From an uncultured Eubacteriales bacterium (GTDB lineage Bacteria; Bacillota; Clostridia; Peptostreptococcales; Anaerovoracaceae): a stretch of DNA of 64,000 nt. The stretch lies in NCBI GenBank assembly GCA_910583765.1, contig CAJTYS010000001.1, forward strand, positions 1-64,000. Direction: 5' to 3'. Below, one piece after another: positions 31,925-39,008 of this stretch. The notes under the pieces were generated by a model, which did not search any database, was not told the origin of the DNA, and saw only the letters and a list, made by a program, of their open reading frames with translations. The position numbers and the translations under genes are program-made. The first letter of the stretch is position 1. The number at the start of each line of letters is the position of its first letter.

Positions 31925-32182
31925 TCAGGTCTGCTTCAGCCTGCCGCCCGCCATCACCCAATTGTAGAACACTAGCTTCGGGATCTTCGCGTATCCGTTA
32001 TGGAGATTGTCGCCGGGATATCCGAACCCGAACGGGCATGTTCCCCGGTAGATCGTGTTTCTCAGGCATTGCGCGTCGGCCCCGAGGAACTTGGCGGCGT
32101 CCCCGATCTTTATGTACGGTTCCTTGTCTTTTGTCAAAAGCGTTTCCAGTTCGCGCTGCATTTCTTCTATGATTTCTGGCAT
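31925..32182 (-). CDS. Small phage HTH-type DNA-binding protein (85 aa)
   Basis: The product begins MPEIIEEMQRELETLLTKDK, then has EPYIKIGDAAKFLGADAQCL, an excisionase/MerR-like winged helix start, and ends VFYNWVMAGGRLKQT. GGAGGAGGTGAAC precedes the start. It is likely a small regulator or excision-type protein in the early operon. Confidence 0.7.
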   Translation of the reverse strand: MPEIIEEMQRELETLLTKDKEPYIKIGDAAKFLGADAQCLRNTIYRGTCPFGFGYPGDNLHNGYAKIPKLVFYNWVMAGGRLKQT

Positions 32183-32199
32183 GTCTTGTTCACCTCCTC

Positions 32200-32387
32200 C
32201 TAAAGATTAAAAACTTTTGCTTTGAGATCTTTTTTCGTCTTGTCAAAAAGAGTGTCTAAAAGCGGAAAAATCGTTTCACTTTTTATGCCTGGGCAAACAT
32301 TCTCTAAGTCAAGCGTTACGGAGAGCGCCTGTCCATCTTTTTCAAATACTAAAGTTTTTTAACGCTTCTTTTTGTTATTTCCTGCAC
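32200..32387 (-). pseudogene. Frameshifted small phage gene (about 62 codons)
   Basis: A GTG at 32387-32385 follows GGGGGGAGAAA and opens a frame VQEITKRSVKK that stops after 12 codons. One base earlier, at an A6 run (32355-32360), the -1 frame continues as TLVFEKDGQALSVTLDLENV and then CPGIKSETIFPLLDTL to a stop at 32200. The continuation lacks any start codon of its own. Either one A was lost from a run of seven, or the protein is made by slippage on the A run. The continued sequence looks like a genuine phage protein. Confidence 0.55.
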
Positions 32388-32421
32388 TTTCTCCCCCCCT
32401 CTCTGCAGGCTCTTCTTTTCC

Positions 32422-32451
32422 TTGTCCTTTCCTGTCGCATTATGATAGAAT
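32422..32451 (+). promoter_or_regulatory. Candidate promoter for the plus-strand membrane gene
   Basis: TTGTCC (32422-32427) and TAGAAT (32446-32451) with an 18-bp spacer lie upstream of the plus-strand gene at 32488. The match is moderate. Confidence 0.4.
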
Positions 32452-32487
32452 TGCTCTATCTAAAACTAAGAAAGGAACGATACTTCT

Positions 32488-32709
32488 ATGTTTTCAATCA
32501 CTTTTACCGTGGTAAATGCCTGCTTGACTCTTGTCAGTGTCCTGTGCGCCATTCACTCTTCACGCCAAACGAAATTTCAAACCGATATCATGCGCCAACA
32601 ATTGGAGCATGACAAGGAACCGGATTTCGCCCTTACCACGCATTTGGACGGCATAAAAAATTCCATTTATAGCGTCCGTGACAGCATTGATCAAGCTAAA
32701 AATAATTAA
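32488..32709 (+). CDS. Single-TM small protein on the opposite strand (73 aa)
   Basis: The product begins MFSITFTVVNACLTLVSVLC, an N-terminal membrane anchor, then a soluble charged part (SSRQTKFQTDIMRQQLEHDK). AGAAAGGAACG precedes the ATG. It is one of only two rightward genes inside the early leftward block and overlaps the end of the convergent gene at 32696-32866. The arrangement is that of an independently expressed prophage cargo gene; function is unknown. Confidence 0.65.
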   Translation: MFSITFTVVNACLTLVSVLCAIHSSRQTKFQTDIMRQQLEHDKEPDFALTTHLDGIKNSIYSVRDSIDQAKNN

Positions 32710-32866
32710 CGACGCAGACCGCTGCGGTGCATATCACCGAACCGACGCAAGCTGCGATTTGCATCCGCAGCAGCCGCTCTTTTTGACGCTGTATTTTCAT
32801 TGATTCTTCTAAGAGCTCTTTTCGACTCATCCCATTCAAGGATTCTTTCCAGATCTTGTATCTCAT
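32696..32866 (-). CDS. Small coiled-coil protein with C-terminal membrane helix (56 aa)
   Basis: The ATG at 32866 follows GGGGGGTAAAGAAAA. The product begins MRYKIWKESLNGMSRKELLE, has a charged helical middle (SMKIQRQKERLLRMQ), and ends in a hydrophobic helix with Cys (IAACVGSVICTAAVCVVNYF). It is a tail-anchored layout seen in small phage proteins near the immunity region. A longer overlapping frame (32706-32981) has unlikely composition, so I prefer this one. Confidence 0.6.
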   Translation of the reverse strand: MRYKIWKESLNGMSRKELLEESMKIQRQKERLLRMQIAACVGSVICTAAVCVVNYF

Positions 32867-32937
32867 TTTTCTTTACCCCCCCTATCCTGTTTCCCTGCTT
32901 TGCCGACTTGCCGCGGGCGCGTTCTTTGAAATGCAAT

Positions 32938-33132
32938 CTAACCGCAATCGCTAGGATGTGCCTGTTCCATGTTGGCCTCACAGTAATCTCTTTCCGCTAG
33001 CAGGTTTCCCTCAAAGTCCCAGTACTGATACACATATCTACACAGGTCACCATTTATCCCTGCGCCTCGTAGGGATTTTGTTTCAATGACCTGAATGATT
33101 TTCGCGCTATCTGTACCTCTTGGTCTTGCCAT
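32938..33132 (-). CDS. Small hypothetical phage protein (64 aa)
   Basis: The product begins MARPRGTDSAKIIQVIETKS, then LRGAGINGDLCRYVYQYWDF and EGNLLAERDYCEA. This short protein with a QYWDFEGNLLAE core recurs in early regions of clostridial phages. GGGGGGTAAAAA precedes the start. The function is unknown. Confidence 0.7.
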   Translation of the reverse strand: MARPRGTDSAKIIQVIETKSLRGAGINGDLCRYVYQYWDFEGNLLAERDYCEANMEQAHPSDCG

Positions 33133-33252
33133 TTTTTACCCCCCCGCTTTCTTATACGCACTGCTTTCCAGGTATTTACTTTTTGCTCTGTCTCCTCCAT
33201 AATGTATCTACAGGCCGTGCCAGAGCCGAGTACGTAGAAAGGAGAAATCTTA

Positions 33253-33474
33253 ATGAGTGTTACCTCAACCCGTATCTTTTGTGGCTATTGTCCACAAATG
33301 AATGCTGATGTTTCGCTATCTGTAACAATCCGTGAAATGCGTATACTTGGAGACTTAAATACTCACATCACGCCCATAAACTACTCTTGCCCCGAAACAG
33401 ATGGTGTATGTGAACTTGCTGATAACTCTGGATGTCCGGTATTTGCTGAATGCAAATCTTTATGGGAACGCTAA
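33253..33474 (+). CDS. Small Cys-containing protein on the opposite strand (73 aa)
   Basis: AAAGGAG lies 8 bases before the ATG. The product begins MSVTSTRIFCGYCPQMNADV, has six Cys (CGYC, then C and C pairs in YSCPETDGVCELADNSGC), and is likely a small zinc-binding protein. It is on the plus strand within a leftward region, like the gene at 32488. A weak promoter (TTTACT-17-CATAAT) may lie near 33176. No family is recognised. Confidence 0.55.
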   Translation: MSVTSTRIFCGYCPQMNADVSLSVTIREMRILGDLNTHITPINYSCPETDGVCELADNSGCPVFAECKSLWER

Positions 33475-33491
33475 TATGCTGTCGCGAGCAA

Positions 33492-33731
33492 TTATTCTCC
33501 GTGATTGCTCGCAAGCGCTTGCTCAATCTCCCGTGGAAGAACCAAAGACGACCTTTGGGTATTGAGTTTCATGTAATCAGCTGCGATATTCAAAGTTACC
33601 TGTGATATATCGCCCGCTGTTTTGGTGTATTCCACTCCGGTTAAACAGTTGGAAATATCGACTCCATTTACTTTAACTTCTGTGGTTCTATCCTCTTTTT
33701 CTGTGATTTCTATTCTTGCAAAGTTTCTCAT
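33492..33731 (-). CDS. Hypothetical phage protein (79 aa)
   Basis: The product begins MRNFARIEITEKEDRTTEVK, continues VNGVDISNCLTGVEYTKTAG, and is strand-rich with a helical acidic end. GGAGGGTAAAGAAAA precedes the ATG. It is the second gene after the lytic-side promoter at 33949-33977. The function is unknown. Confidence 0.65.
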   Translation of the reverse strand: MRNFARIEITEKEDRTTEVKVNGVDISNCLTGVEYTKTAGDISQVTLNIAADYMKLNTQRSSLVLPREIEQALASNHGE

Positions 33732-33750
33732 TTTTCTTTACCCTCCTTCC

Positions 33751-33915
33751 TCATCCTGTTTCCCTGCTTCGCTCACCCGCCGCGGGAGCGTCCTTTTTCC
33801 GTTTCATGTCAGCCATGCATTTTGCGTAGCCGATGAATTCGCCCTTCTTCCTTTCCGGCAGATCGTCCAAGCAATCCGCCATGCTTACGAAAATTTCTTT
33901 TTCTCTTTCGTTCAT
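33751..33915 (-). CDS. First gene of the early lytic operon (54 aa)
   Basis: The ATG at 33915 follows GGAGGTCGCACC; an upstream in-frame Met lies inside the promoter. The product begins MNEREKEIFVSMADCLDDLP, then ERKKGEFIGYAKCMADMKRK. It sits immediately downstream of the consensus promoter at 33949-33977, in the place usually held by a cro-like gene, but no HTH is obvious. It may be a small regulator. Confidence 0.65.
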   Translation of the reverse strand: MNEREKEIFVSMADCLDDLPERKKGEFIGYAKCMADMKRKKDAPAAGERSRETG

Positions 33916-33948
33916 GGTGCGACCTCCTTCCCGTTGCTTGTTAAGGAC

Positions 33949-33977
33949 ATTATATAGTTCTATATTGTTTATGTCAA
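33949..33977 (-). promoter_or_regulatory. Early lytic promoter (TTGACA-17-TATAAT)
   Basis: A perfect consensus promoter reads leftward: TTGACA at 33972-33977 and TATAAT at 33949-33954, spacer 17 bp. It drives the early operon and lies back to back with the repressor promoter. Confidence 0.85.
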
Positions 33978-34015
33978 GCATTTTATTATTATTTTTGTCC
34001 TTTACAAGCATTTTT
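33975..34015. promoter_or_regulatory. Candidate CI operator repeats between divergent promoters
   Basis: CAAGCATTTT occurs at 33975-33984 and again at 34005-34014, overlapping the -35 boxes of both divergent promoters. The 30-bp spacing (three helix turns) suits cooperative repressor binding. Confidence 0.5.
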
Positions 34016-34029
34016 CTTTATGCTATACT
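34001..34029 (+). promoter_or_regulatory. Repressor promoter (TTTACA-17-TATACT)
   Basis: TTTACA (34001-34006) and TATACT (34024-34029) with a 17-bp spacer lie upstream of the plus-strand repressor gene. Confidence 0.75.
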
Positions 34030-34053
34030 ACTCCTATAAAAGGAGGTGGAATT

Positions 34054-34428
34054 TTGGATATAAATAACCGGATACGATATTTAAGAAAAGAGGTATTAAA
34101 ACTAACGCAACAAACCTTTTCAGAAAAGATAAATATTTCTCGTTCCAACTTAGGAAACATTGAAACCGGTGAAGTTGCCGCCACAGATCGAGTTTTGGCA
34201 ACGATATGCAAAGAGTTTGGAGTAAATTCGGATTGGTTAAAATACGGAGAAGGAGAAATGTTTACGCCCCTTACCAGAAGTGAAGCGATTTCAAAGTTCG
34301 CAGGAGGACTTGTCAAAGAATCGGACGATTCTTTTCGGAAGCAGCTGGTGGAAGTTCTCGCGGAATTAAATGAAGCGGAATGGGAAGTGCTTGAAGGGAT
34401 CGCAAAAAAATTGGCAAAAAAAGACTAG
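34054..34428 (+). CDS. CI-like XRE-family repressor
   Basis: The gene starts with TTG at 34054 after AAAGGAGGTGG. The 124-residue product has an N-terminal HTH (MDINNRIRYLRKEVLKLTQQ, TFSEKINISRSNLGNIETGE) and a short helical C-terminal dimerisation region, without a peptidase domain. It is divergent from the early operon and is the probable prophage repressor. Induction would need an antirepressor or separate protease, since no LexA-like S-K dyad is present. Confidence 0.85.
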   Translation: MDINNRIRYLRKEVLKLTQQTFSEKINISRSNLGNIETGEVAATDRVLATICKEFGVNSDWLKYGEGEMFTPLTRSEAISKFAGGLVKESDDSFRKQLVEVLAELNEAEWEVLEGIAKKLAKKD

Positions 34429-34446
34429 GGGAACCCCCTAGCCACA
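34428..34446. terminator. Short palindrome after the repressor gene
   Basis: CTAGGGG AA CCCCCTAG forms an almost perfect stem at the end of the repressor gene, between it and the convergent 31-aa gene. There is no clear T-run, so termination efficiency is uncertain. Confidence 0.4.
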
Positions 34447-34455
34447 GGAAGTCCC

Positions 34456-34551
34456 TTAGTCGATCAATTCCTTTACAAAAAGGTAAACGCATCTAAGTTT
34501 TGGTTCGTCAAGTTTTTTGAGCATCACAATAATTTCATTTAAGTACTTCAT
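34456..34551 (-). CDS. Very small hypothetical protein (31 aa)
   Basis: AGGAGGTGCGAT precedes the ATG at 34551. The product reads MKYLNEIIVMLKKLDEPKLR and ends CVYLFVKELID, an amphipathic helical pattern seen in short proteins near prophage repressors. A TGGATT-17-TATAAT promoter with an extended -10 is upstream (-10 at 34625-34630). The remaining sequence to 34,739 has no other gene. Confidence 0.5.
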   Translation of the reverse strand: MKYLNEIIVMLKKLDEPKLRCVYLFVKELID

Positions 34552-34739
34552 ATCGCACCTCCTGGATTCCTCGATCTGATTCAATTAGGACGATTACAGG
34601 TGCGCGCACGTTTGAATTGACTGCATTATAGCACAAAAAAACTTGGAAATCCAGCGCTTGGAACGATTTCCATAATTACGGAAATATATGCCGAAAATGA
34701 AACTTTTTTGCGATGAAAAGCCTCTATATATAGTTAGGG

Positions 34740-34937
34740 TTATTTATATTTGGAAATAAATAGGGCGTTGATCTTCGTGTCAAGGGCTTTGGCTATGCGC
34801 TCCATCTGATTCAGGGTTGGGGAAACCTGCCCCGTTTCAATGCATTGCAGGGTTGATTTGCTGATTTCGGTTTTTTCGGCTAACTGCATCAGAGTCAGGC
34901 CTTTCGCCCGTCTAGCTTCATAGGTTAAGATTTTCAT
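34740..34937 (-). CDS. Small XRE-family regulator (65 aa)
   Basis: The product begins MKILTYEARRAKGLTLMQLA and carries a complete HTH: EKTEISKSTLQCIETGQVSP, then TLNQMERIAKALDT. It is a single-domain regulator. It has its own leftward promoter at 34960-34988 and is divergent from the Big_2-domain gene, which it might control. Confidence 0.85.
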   Translation of the reverse strand: MKILTYEARRAKGLTLMQLAEKTEISKSTLQCIETGQVSPTLNQMERIAKALDTKINALFISKYK

Positions 34938-34959
34938 GCGTGTACTTCCTTTCTTGGAT

Positions 34960-34988
34960 AGTATGCGCTATATGGAATAGATTATCAA
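34960..34988 (-). promoter_or_regulatory. Promoter of the small XRE regulator (TTGATA-17-CATACT)
   Basis: TTGATA (34983-34988) and CATACT (34960-34965) with a 17-bp spacer read leftward into the regulator gene. Confidence 0.6.
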
Positions 34989-35046
34989 AGGGGTTTCGGA
35001 ATAGGGATTTTGTTGTTATCGCATTTATTTTTAAGGAGGTTTCATT

Positions 35047-36282
35047 ATGAAACAGATCAGTAAAATCATCGCCCTGTGCGTGATGCTTTTCGTGGCCGGG
35101 GCCTTCACTCTGCCCGCCCAATTTGCGCCGATCGACACCCATGCGGCGGCGAAGGTGAAGATCAGCAAAAAGAAAGCCACTATTATCAAAGGCAAGACTC
35201 TACAACTGAAAGTGAAAGGCACGAAAAAGAAAGCGAAATGGTCCAGCAACAAAAAATCCGTGGCCACTGTGAGCAAAAAAGGAAAGGTCACAGCGAAGAA
35301 GGCTGGGAAAGCCGTTATCACTGCAAAGATTGGAAAGAAAAAGTATAAGTGCAACATAACGGTAACTGAACCTGCAATAGGATTGAATAAAAAATCAGTG
35401 CTACTATGTCCAGAAGAAAGTTATAATTTGAAATTAAACCAGAAAGGGAAAGCTTTATGGAGTAGCAGTGACGCTACAGTCGCTACGGTTTCATCTACTG
35501 GACGGGTAATCGCAAAAAAGAATGGAGTTTGTATCATCTTCGCTAAGTTCAAAAAGTCAACACTTAAATGCGCTGTATATGTTGGTACCGCACTTTATTC
35601 AGACGCAAATATAACGCTTTCATATATTGGACGAACTTCTGCCGGTATCAATTTTTGTTTGCAAAATAATACAAAACAACGTATGTATACAAAAATAAAT
35701 TCTCTTGCTTTAGACAGCCAGCAATTTGATGGTCCTGAGATCGGAAAAGAGATACCATCCAAATCAGCCAAAAGCTTTGTATTCAAATGTAAAATGGACG
35801 ATGCAAATCACAAATATCTTTCTTTAGGAGGATATTGTCAAAGTAAGGATGGAAAATATTTAAAATATTTGAATCTTACAAATAAAATCATTGGTGATAC
35901 AGCTACTAGCCCAAAACCCATTACCAATAGCATTACGTTAATCAATAATTCACGAGTTAAAGTTGAATACATTGATACGACGGCACCGAATTTACATTTT
36001 CAAATAACTAATAAATCATCTCGTGAGATCGTTCTTTCGACTGAAAAAATACTTGTTTCATTGGAACGTAGGGTTATTTGGTATGAAGATTTTGTTAATA
36101 AATATATTGCGCCTAACGCAATTTGTTCATTTACATATCAAGTTGATGAGCATAACCAAGATATACGAAATTTAAGTGGATGTTTTGATTTGTACTACCC
36201 CGACAACTTTGACAAACTTTATCATAATGATTTCTCCCAAGATATGCATAAGCCTGATCAGGATATAGATGGTATATTGTAA
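35047..36282 (+). CDS. Secreted protein with two Big_2 (bacterial Ig-like) domains
   Basis: The 411-residue product has a signal peptide (MKQISKIIALCVMLFVAGAF, cleavage near THAAA). Two Big_2 domains follow (about 37-108 and 112-178), each ending in a KVTAKKAGKAVITAK-type strand. The C-terminal half (about 180-411) is not recognised. AAGGAGG precedes the ATG. The 5' third is GC-rich with Lys-rich repeats, whereas the rest is visibly AT-rich, suggesting the domains were joined by recombination. Being rightward beside the integrase, it is probably a lysogenic conversion gene displayed at the cell surface. Confidence 0.8.
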   Translation: MKQISKIIALCVMLFVAGAFTLPAQFAPIDTHAAAKVKISKKKATIIKGKTLQLKVKGTKKKAKWSSNKKSVATVSKKGKVTAKKAGKAVITAKIGKKKYKCNITVTEPAIGLNKKSVLLCPEESYNLKLNQKGKALWSSSDATVATVSSTGRVIAKKNGVCIIFAKFKKSTLKCAVYVGTALYSDANITLSYIGRTSAGINFCLQNNTKQRMYTKINSLALDSQQFDGPEIGKEIPSKSAKSFVFKCKMDDANHKYLSLGGYCQSKDGKYLKYLNLTNKIIGDTATSPKPITNSITLINNSRVKVEYIDTTAPNLHFQITNKSSREIVLSTEKILVSLERRVIWYEDFVNKYIAPNAICSFTYQVDEHNQDIRNLSGCFDLYYPDNFDKLYHNDFSQDMHKPDQDIDGIL

Positions 36283-36337
36283 CCATTTTTTATACAGGAT
36301 AAAATAAAAACCACCCTGCTTTAGGAGGTATCAACCC

Positions 36338-36883
36338 ATGCAAGCACAAAAAATCATAAAGCATACGATCGAAGACATTTACGCCCTGCCGGACGGCCAG
36401 CGTGCGGAGCTGATCGACGGGGACATGTACATGATGAGCCCGCCAGGCAGACTGCATCAGGAATTGGTTTCCCAACTTGTTAAAAGCATTGGAAACTATA
36501 TTGATTCTAACCGTGGAGAATGCAAAGTCTATCCTGCTCCGTTCGCAGTATTCTTAAACGCGGACAGCCACACCTACGTGGAACCGGATCTTTCTATTAT
36601 CTGCGATAAGTCCAAACTGGACGATCGGGGCTGCAACGGCGCGCCGGATTGGGTGATTGAAATCGTTTCCCCTAGCTCCCGCCGTATGGATCAACTCATT
36701 AAACTCATTAAATACCGAGAGGCCGGGGTCAGAGAGTATTGGATCGTAAATCCGGAAAAAGAAACTATCCTGACTTATTTCTTTGAAGGTGAAGAAGATT
36801 CTATCCAATTTGATTTCACAGAGGATATTCCTGTGCGGATTTATGACGGCTGGAGCATTAACGTCGCCGAATTATTAAAATAA
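36338..36883 (+). CDS. Uma2-family (DUF820) PD-(D/E)XK protein
   Basis: The 181-residue product has the Uma2 pattern: ALPDGQRAELIDGDMYMMSP, the catalytic-type YVEPDLSIICDKSKLDDRGC (D) and GAPDWVIEIVSPSSRRMDQL (E-x-V), and REYWIVNPEKETILTYF. Uma2 proteins are putative restriction-type nucleases; their role is not established. AGGAGGT precedes the ATG. It is in the lysogeny/cargo block. Confidence 0.85.
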   Translation: MQAQKIIKHTIEDIYALPDGQRAELIDGDMYMMSPPGRLHQELVSQLVKSIGNYIDSNRGECKVYPAPFAVFLNADSHTYVEPDLSIICDKSKLDDRGCNGAPDWVIEIVSPSSRRMDQLIKLIKYREAGVREYWIVNPEKETILTYFFEGEEDSIQFDFTEDIPVRIYDGWSINVAELLK

Positions 36884-36965
36884 ACAAAAGCCCCCATTAC
36901 TGGAGGCAATTGCGTGGGCTGTGATGATACAACCCATCCTTAAGCAAGATAAATTGTATCATTCC

Positions 36966-36998
36966 AGCCCGGAAAAATCAAGTTCCCGGGCATTTTTA
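36966..36998 (+). terminator. Intrinsic terminator between the Uma2 gene and integrase
   Basis: GCCCGGAA and TTCCCGGGC pair around AAATCAAG and are followed by ATTTTTA. A longer inverted repeat (TGATACAA/TTGTATCA, 36942-36962) lies just before it. Confidence 0.7.
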
Positions 36999-37038
36999 CG
37001 CCCAAAATCGCGTTTCGAAAGCAGAAAGGATGATACAC

Positions 37039-38094
37039 ATGGCACAGTTAAAAGAAGTGAAAAAGACCATAGGCCACGACATGAACGGCAAAGCCATTCG
37101 CAAGTCATTTTACGGAAAAACAAAAAAAGAAGCGACCGCGAAGTACAACGAATACATGAAACAGTTGGAAGCGGGGTTGTCGCTCGCAGCCTCGGACATG
37201 ACTTTCGAGAACTGGGCGCGGACCTGGCTCACGACATACATAAACGAAAAAGATCTCGACAGCCAGACCTACGCTTCCACTTACAAGAACACGGTGAACA
37301 ATCACCTGATCCCTTATTTCGGCAATTGCCCGCTGCGCATGATCAAACCCGTGGACGTCAACAATTTTTTCAAAACCAAGCAGGAAAACTCGTTTTCTTT
37401 GATCCACAAATGCGATTTCATCCTGCGGGCGATCCTGGAAACGGCCGTTGACAACGACCTGCTGATCAAGAGCCCTTACCGCAACATCAGCGTCCCTTGC
37501 GGAGCGGAGCCGAAGCCGACTCGCTCATATACCGCTGAAGAGGCCAAAAAGCATCTTGATTTCTGCAAAACGCATCCTTTTGGACTTCTGGCCGCCCTCC
37601 CGTTAAAAACGTCTTGTAGCCGCTCTGAGGCCGCCGCTTTGATGATCTCGGATTTTGACACGGCAAGAAACGTCGTGCACATCTGCAAAGGAATGAACGC
37701 CGTCGGCGAGATCGGCCAAGGGAAAACCGGAAACCGGCCTCGATATGTGCCCTACGACAACGAGTTTGCAGAAATGCTGGCCAGGCATGAAACCTCCGGG
37801 TTGTACCTGCTTAGCCGCAACGACACCGACCAGCCCCTGCGTCCCGATCGGATCGCTTACAGGTATAAAAAATTCCAAAAGGACTTGCTGAAAAAACATC
37901 CGGAGCTGCCGGACCTACGCTATCATGAACTCCGGCACACTTACGGCACCTTGCTGAATGAAAACAGGGTTCCGGACAACACCATCGCCCTCTTAATGGG
38001 ACACAATCAAAACGCAAGAATAACCAATGAAGTGTATATTCATCAAAGCATCGATCACATTCAAAGGATGCTCGGCTTGGCCGATGAGAAATGA
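37039..38094 (+). CDS. Tyrosine-type integrase
   Basis: I start at the ATG at 37039; the ATG nine bases earlier overlaps the AAAGG ribosome binding site. The 351-residue product has an N-terminal arm-binding region (MAQLKEVKKTIGHDMNGKAI), a SAM-like core-binding domain (about 55-140), and the catalytic domain. R is in SCSRSEAAAL, HELRHTYG supplies H and R, LLMGHNQN the second H, and EVYIH the nucleophilic Tyr. It recombines the phage into tRNA-Ala. It lies 68 bp from the attachment core and points at it, the usual layout. Confidence 0.93.
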   Translation: MAQLKEVKKTIGHDMNGKAIRKSFYGKTKKEATAKYNEYMKQLEAGLSLAASDMTFENWARTWLTTYINEKDLDSQTYASTYKNTVNNHLIPYFGNCPLRMIKPVDVNNFFKTKQENSFSLIHKCDFILRAILETAVDNDLLIKSPYRNISVPCGAEPKPTRSYTAEEAKKHLDFCKTHPFGLLAALPLKTSCSRSEAAALMISDFDTARNVVHICKGMNAVGEIGQGKTGNRPRYVPYDNEFAEMLARHETSGLYLLSRNDTDQPLRPDRIAYRYKKFQKDLLKKHPELPDLRYHELRHTYGTLLNENRVPDNTIALLMGHNQNARITNEVYIHQSIDHIQRMLGLADEK

Positions 38095-38162
38095 AGCAAA
38101 AATAAACTGTCGTAAAAATGTCGTAATTAATGCTGGACACGTTGAAATCGCTTATGTCTTCA

Positions 38163-38211
38163 TTGACTGGCAGTCAAGAGGTCACGGGTTCGAGCCCCGT
38201 ATTCTCCACCA
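38163..38211 (+). other. attR core: 3' half of tRNA-Ala(GGC)
   Basis: The sequence contains the anticodon loop CTGGCAG (anticodon GGC), the anticodon stem 3' arm TCAAG, a T-arm ACGGG-TTCGAGC-CCCGT, acceptor ATTCTCC with U70, discriminator A and CCA. The 5' half of a tRNA is absent; the matching 5' anticodon arm is broken at its first base. This is the phage-host junction left by integration into the 3' half of the gene, so the intact tRNA should be at the other prophage end, left of this window. Confidence 0.85.
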
Positions 38212-38216
38212 AAATA

Positions 38217-38248
38217 AAACTCTGTCTCTGATCGAGATAGAGTTTTTA
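38217..38248 (+). terminator. Intrinsic terminator after the tRNA-Ala tail
   Basis: ACTCTGTCTC and GAGATAGAGT pair around TGATC and are followed by TTTTTA. In the uninfected host this would end the tRNA-Ala transcript. Confidence 0.8.
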
Positions 38249-38254
38249 TCATGC

Positions 38255-38406
38255 TTAAGATCTCCAGGGCTCGAACCCGAAAGGGCTGGAGCGTTGCCGG
38301 TCAGTCCAGTGAACTGACCGGTAGCGACAGGTTCAAGCCGACTGAACGAGGAGGCGCAGAACGGCGAATCGCACAGCGATTCGTGTAAGCCCCGTATTCT
38401 CCGCCA
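38255..38406 (+). repeat. Structured element ending in a second tRNA-like tail
   Basis: The 150-bp element contains a 9-bp perfect stem (CCGGTCAGT/ACTGACCGG), a 7-bp stem (CGAATCG/CGATTCG) and an AGCCC/GGGCT pairing, and ends AAGCCCCGTATTCTCCGCCA (38387-38406). That end differs from the tRNA-Ala tail at 38192-38211 in only two of 20 positions. It is not a complete tRNA, and no coding frame fits. It could be a structured RNA, a tRNA-derived element or the scar of an earlier insertion. Confidence 0.6.
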
Positions 38407-38411
38407 AGGTA

Positions 38412-38450
38412 AAACGCTTGAAATTTCAACAGTTTCAAGCGTTTTTTATT
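38412..38450 (+). terminator. Intrinsic terminator after the tRNA-tail element
   Basis: AAACGCTTGAAA (38412-38423) and TTTCAAGCGTTT (38433-38444) form a 12-bp stem followed by TTTATTTCTT. Confidence 0.85.
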
Positions 38451-39008
38451 TCTTCTGCGTTTACATTTTTTAGGCGAAAAATCCCGCTTTTTCCCCCTAT
38501 TTCTCGGTACAGGTGTGGGACTTAGTGTGGGGAAACTCTTTGGGGTTCGTGCTATAATGGTAAAATTTAGGAAAAATTATAAATTCTAAAGATTCTTTTT
38601 GTCGCATGAACATATGTGTTCGCACCGTTTTATTTGAATTTCCTCCGCATATCTGACAGGCATTTTTCACATAAAAAAGAAAGCTGCTGGCTTCATGTTT
38701 TGCCAACAGCCTCCCTTCAGCAATCGTGTTGCAGCATGATCGCTGGAAGAAACCACCACCATGAAATGACGATTGCACCCGATAGAATACGGCATTCTAT
38801 TATAATCTCTCAAACACCCTTACCCTTAAACCACTACGAAAGTCAAATATCTCATTCTTTCTTTTTCCATTCTTTTCCGATATCCTTGTAGATAGAAGCA
38901 ATATACTGTAGCAAAATAGCAAAATTTATCATATATGCAACAGCGATTTTGCTGCCGCCTTTGCTTCAAAATCAATATTACTTGTGAGGTCAGAAAGATG
39001 AAACGAAA
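38451..39008. other. Gene-free stretch between the attachment region and the Spo0A-domain gene
   Basis: I see no supported gene here. A possible rightward extended -10 promoter (TGCTATAAT, 38559-38567) and AT-rich sequence upstream of the Spo0A-domain gene are present. A GCTGCTGGC/GCCAACAGC hairpin lies near 38,680-38,710. The small frames on both strands lack ribosome binding sites and recognisable products. Confidence 0.4.

Noticed and set aside
32706..32981. 91-codon minus-strand frame
   Set aside because: Arg/Ala-rich composition and weak start; the overlapping 56-codon frame at 32696-32866 has a good ribosome binding site and a membrane helix.
38387..38406. A second complete tRNA gene after tRNA-Ala
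   Set aside because: Only a tail with CCA is present; no acceptor 5' strand, D-arm or anticodon arm can be folded upstream.
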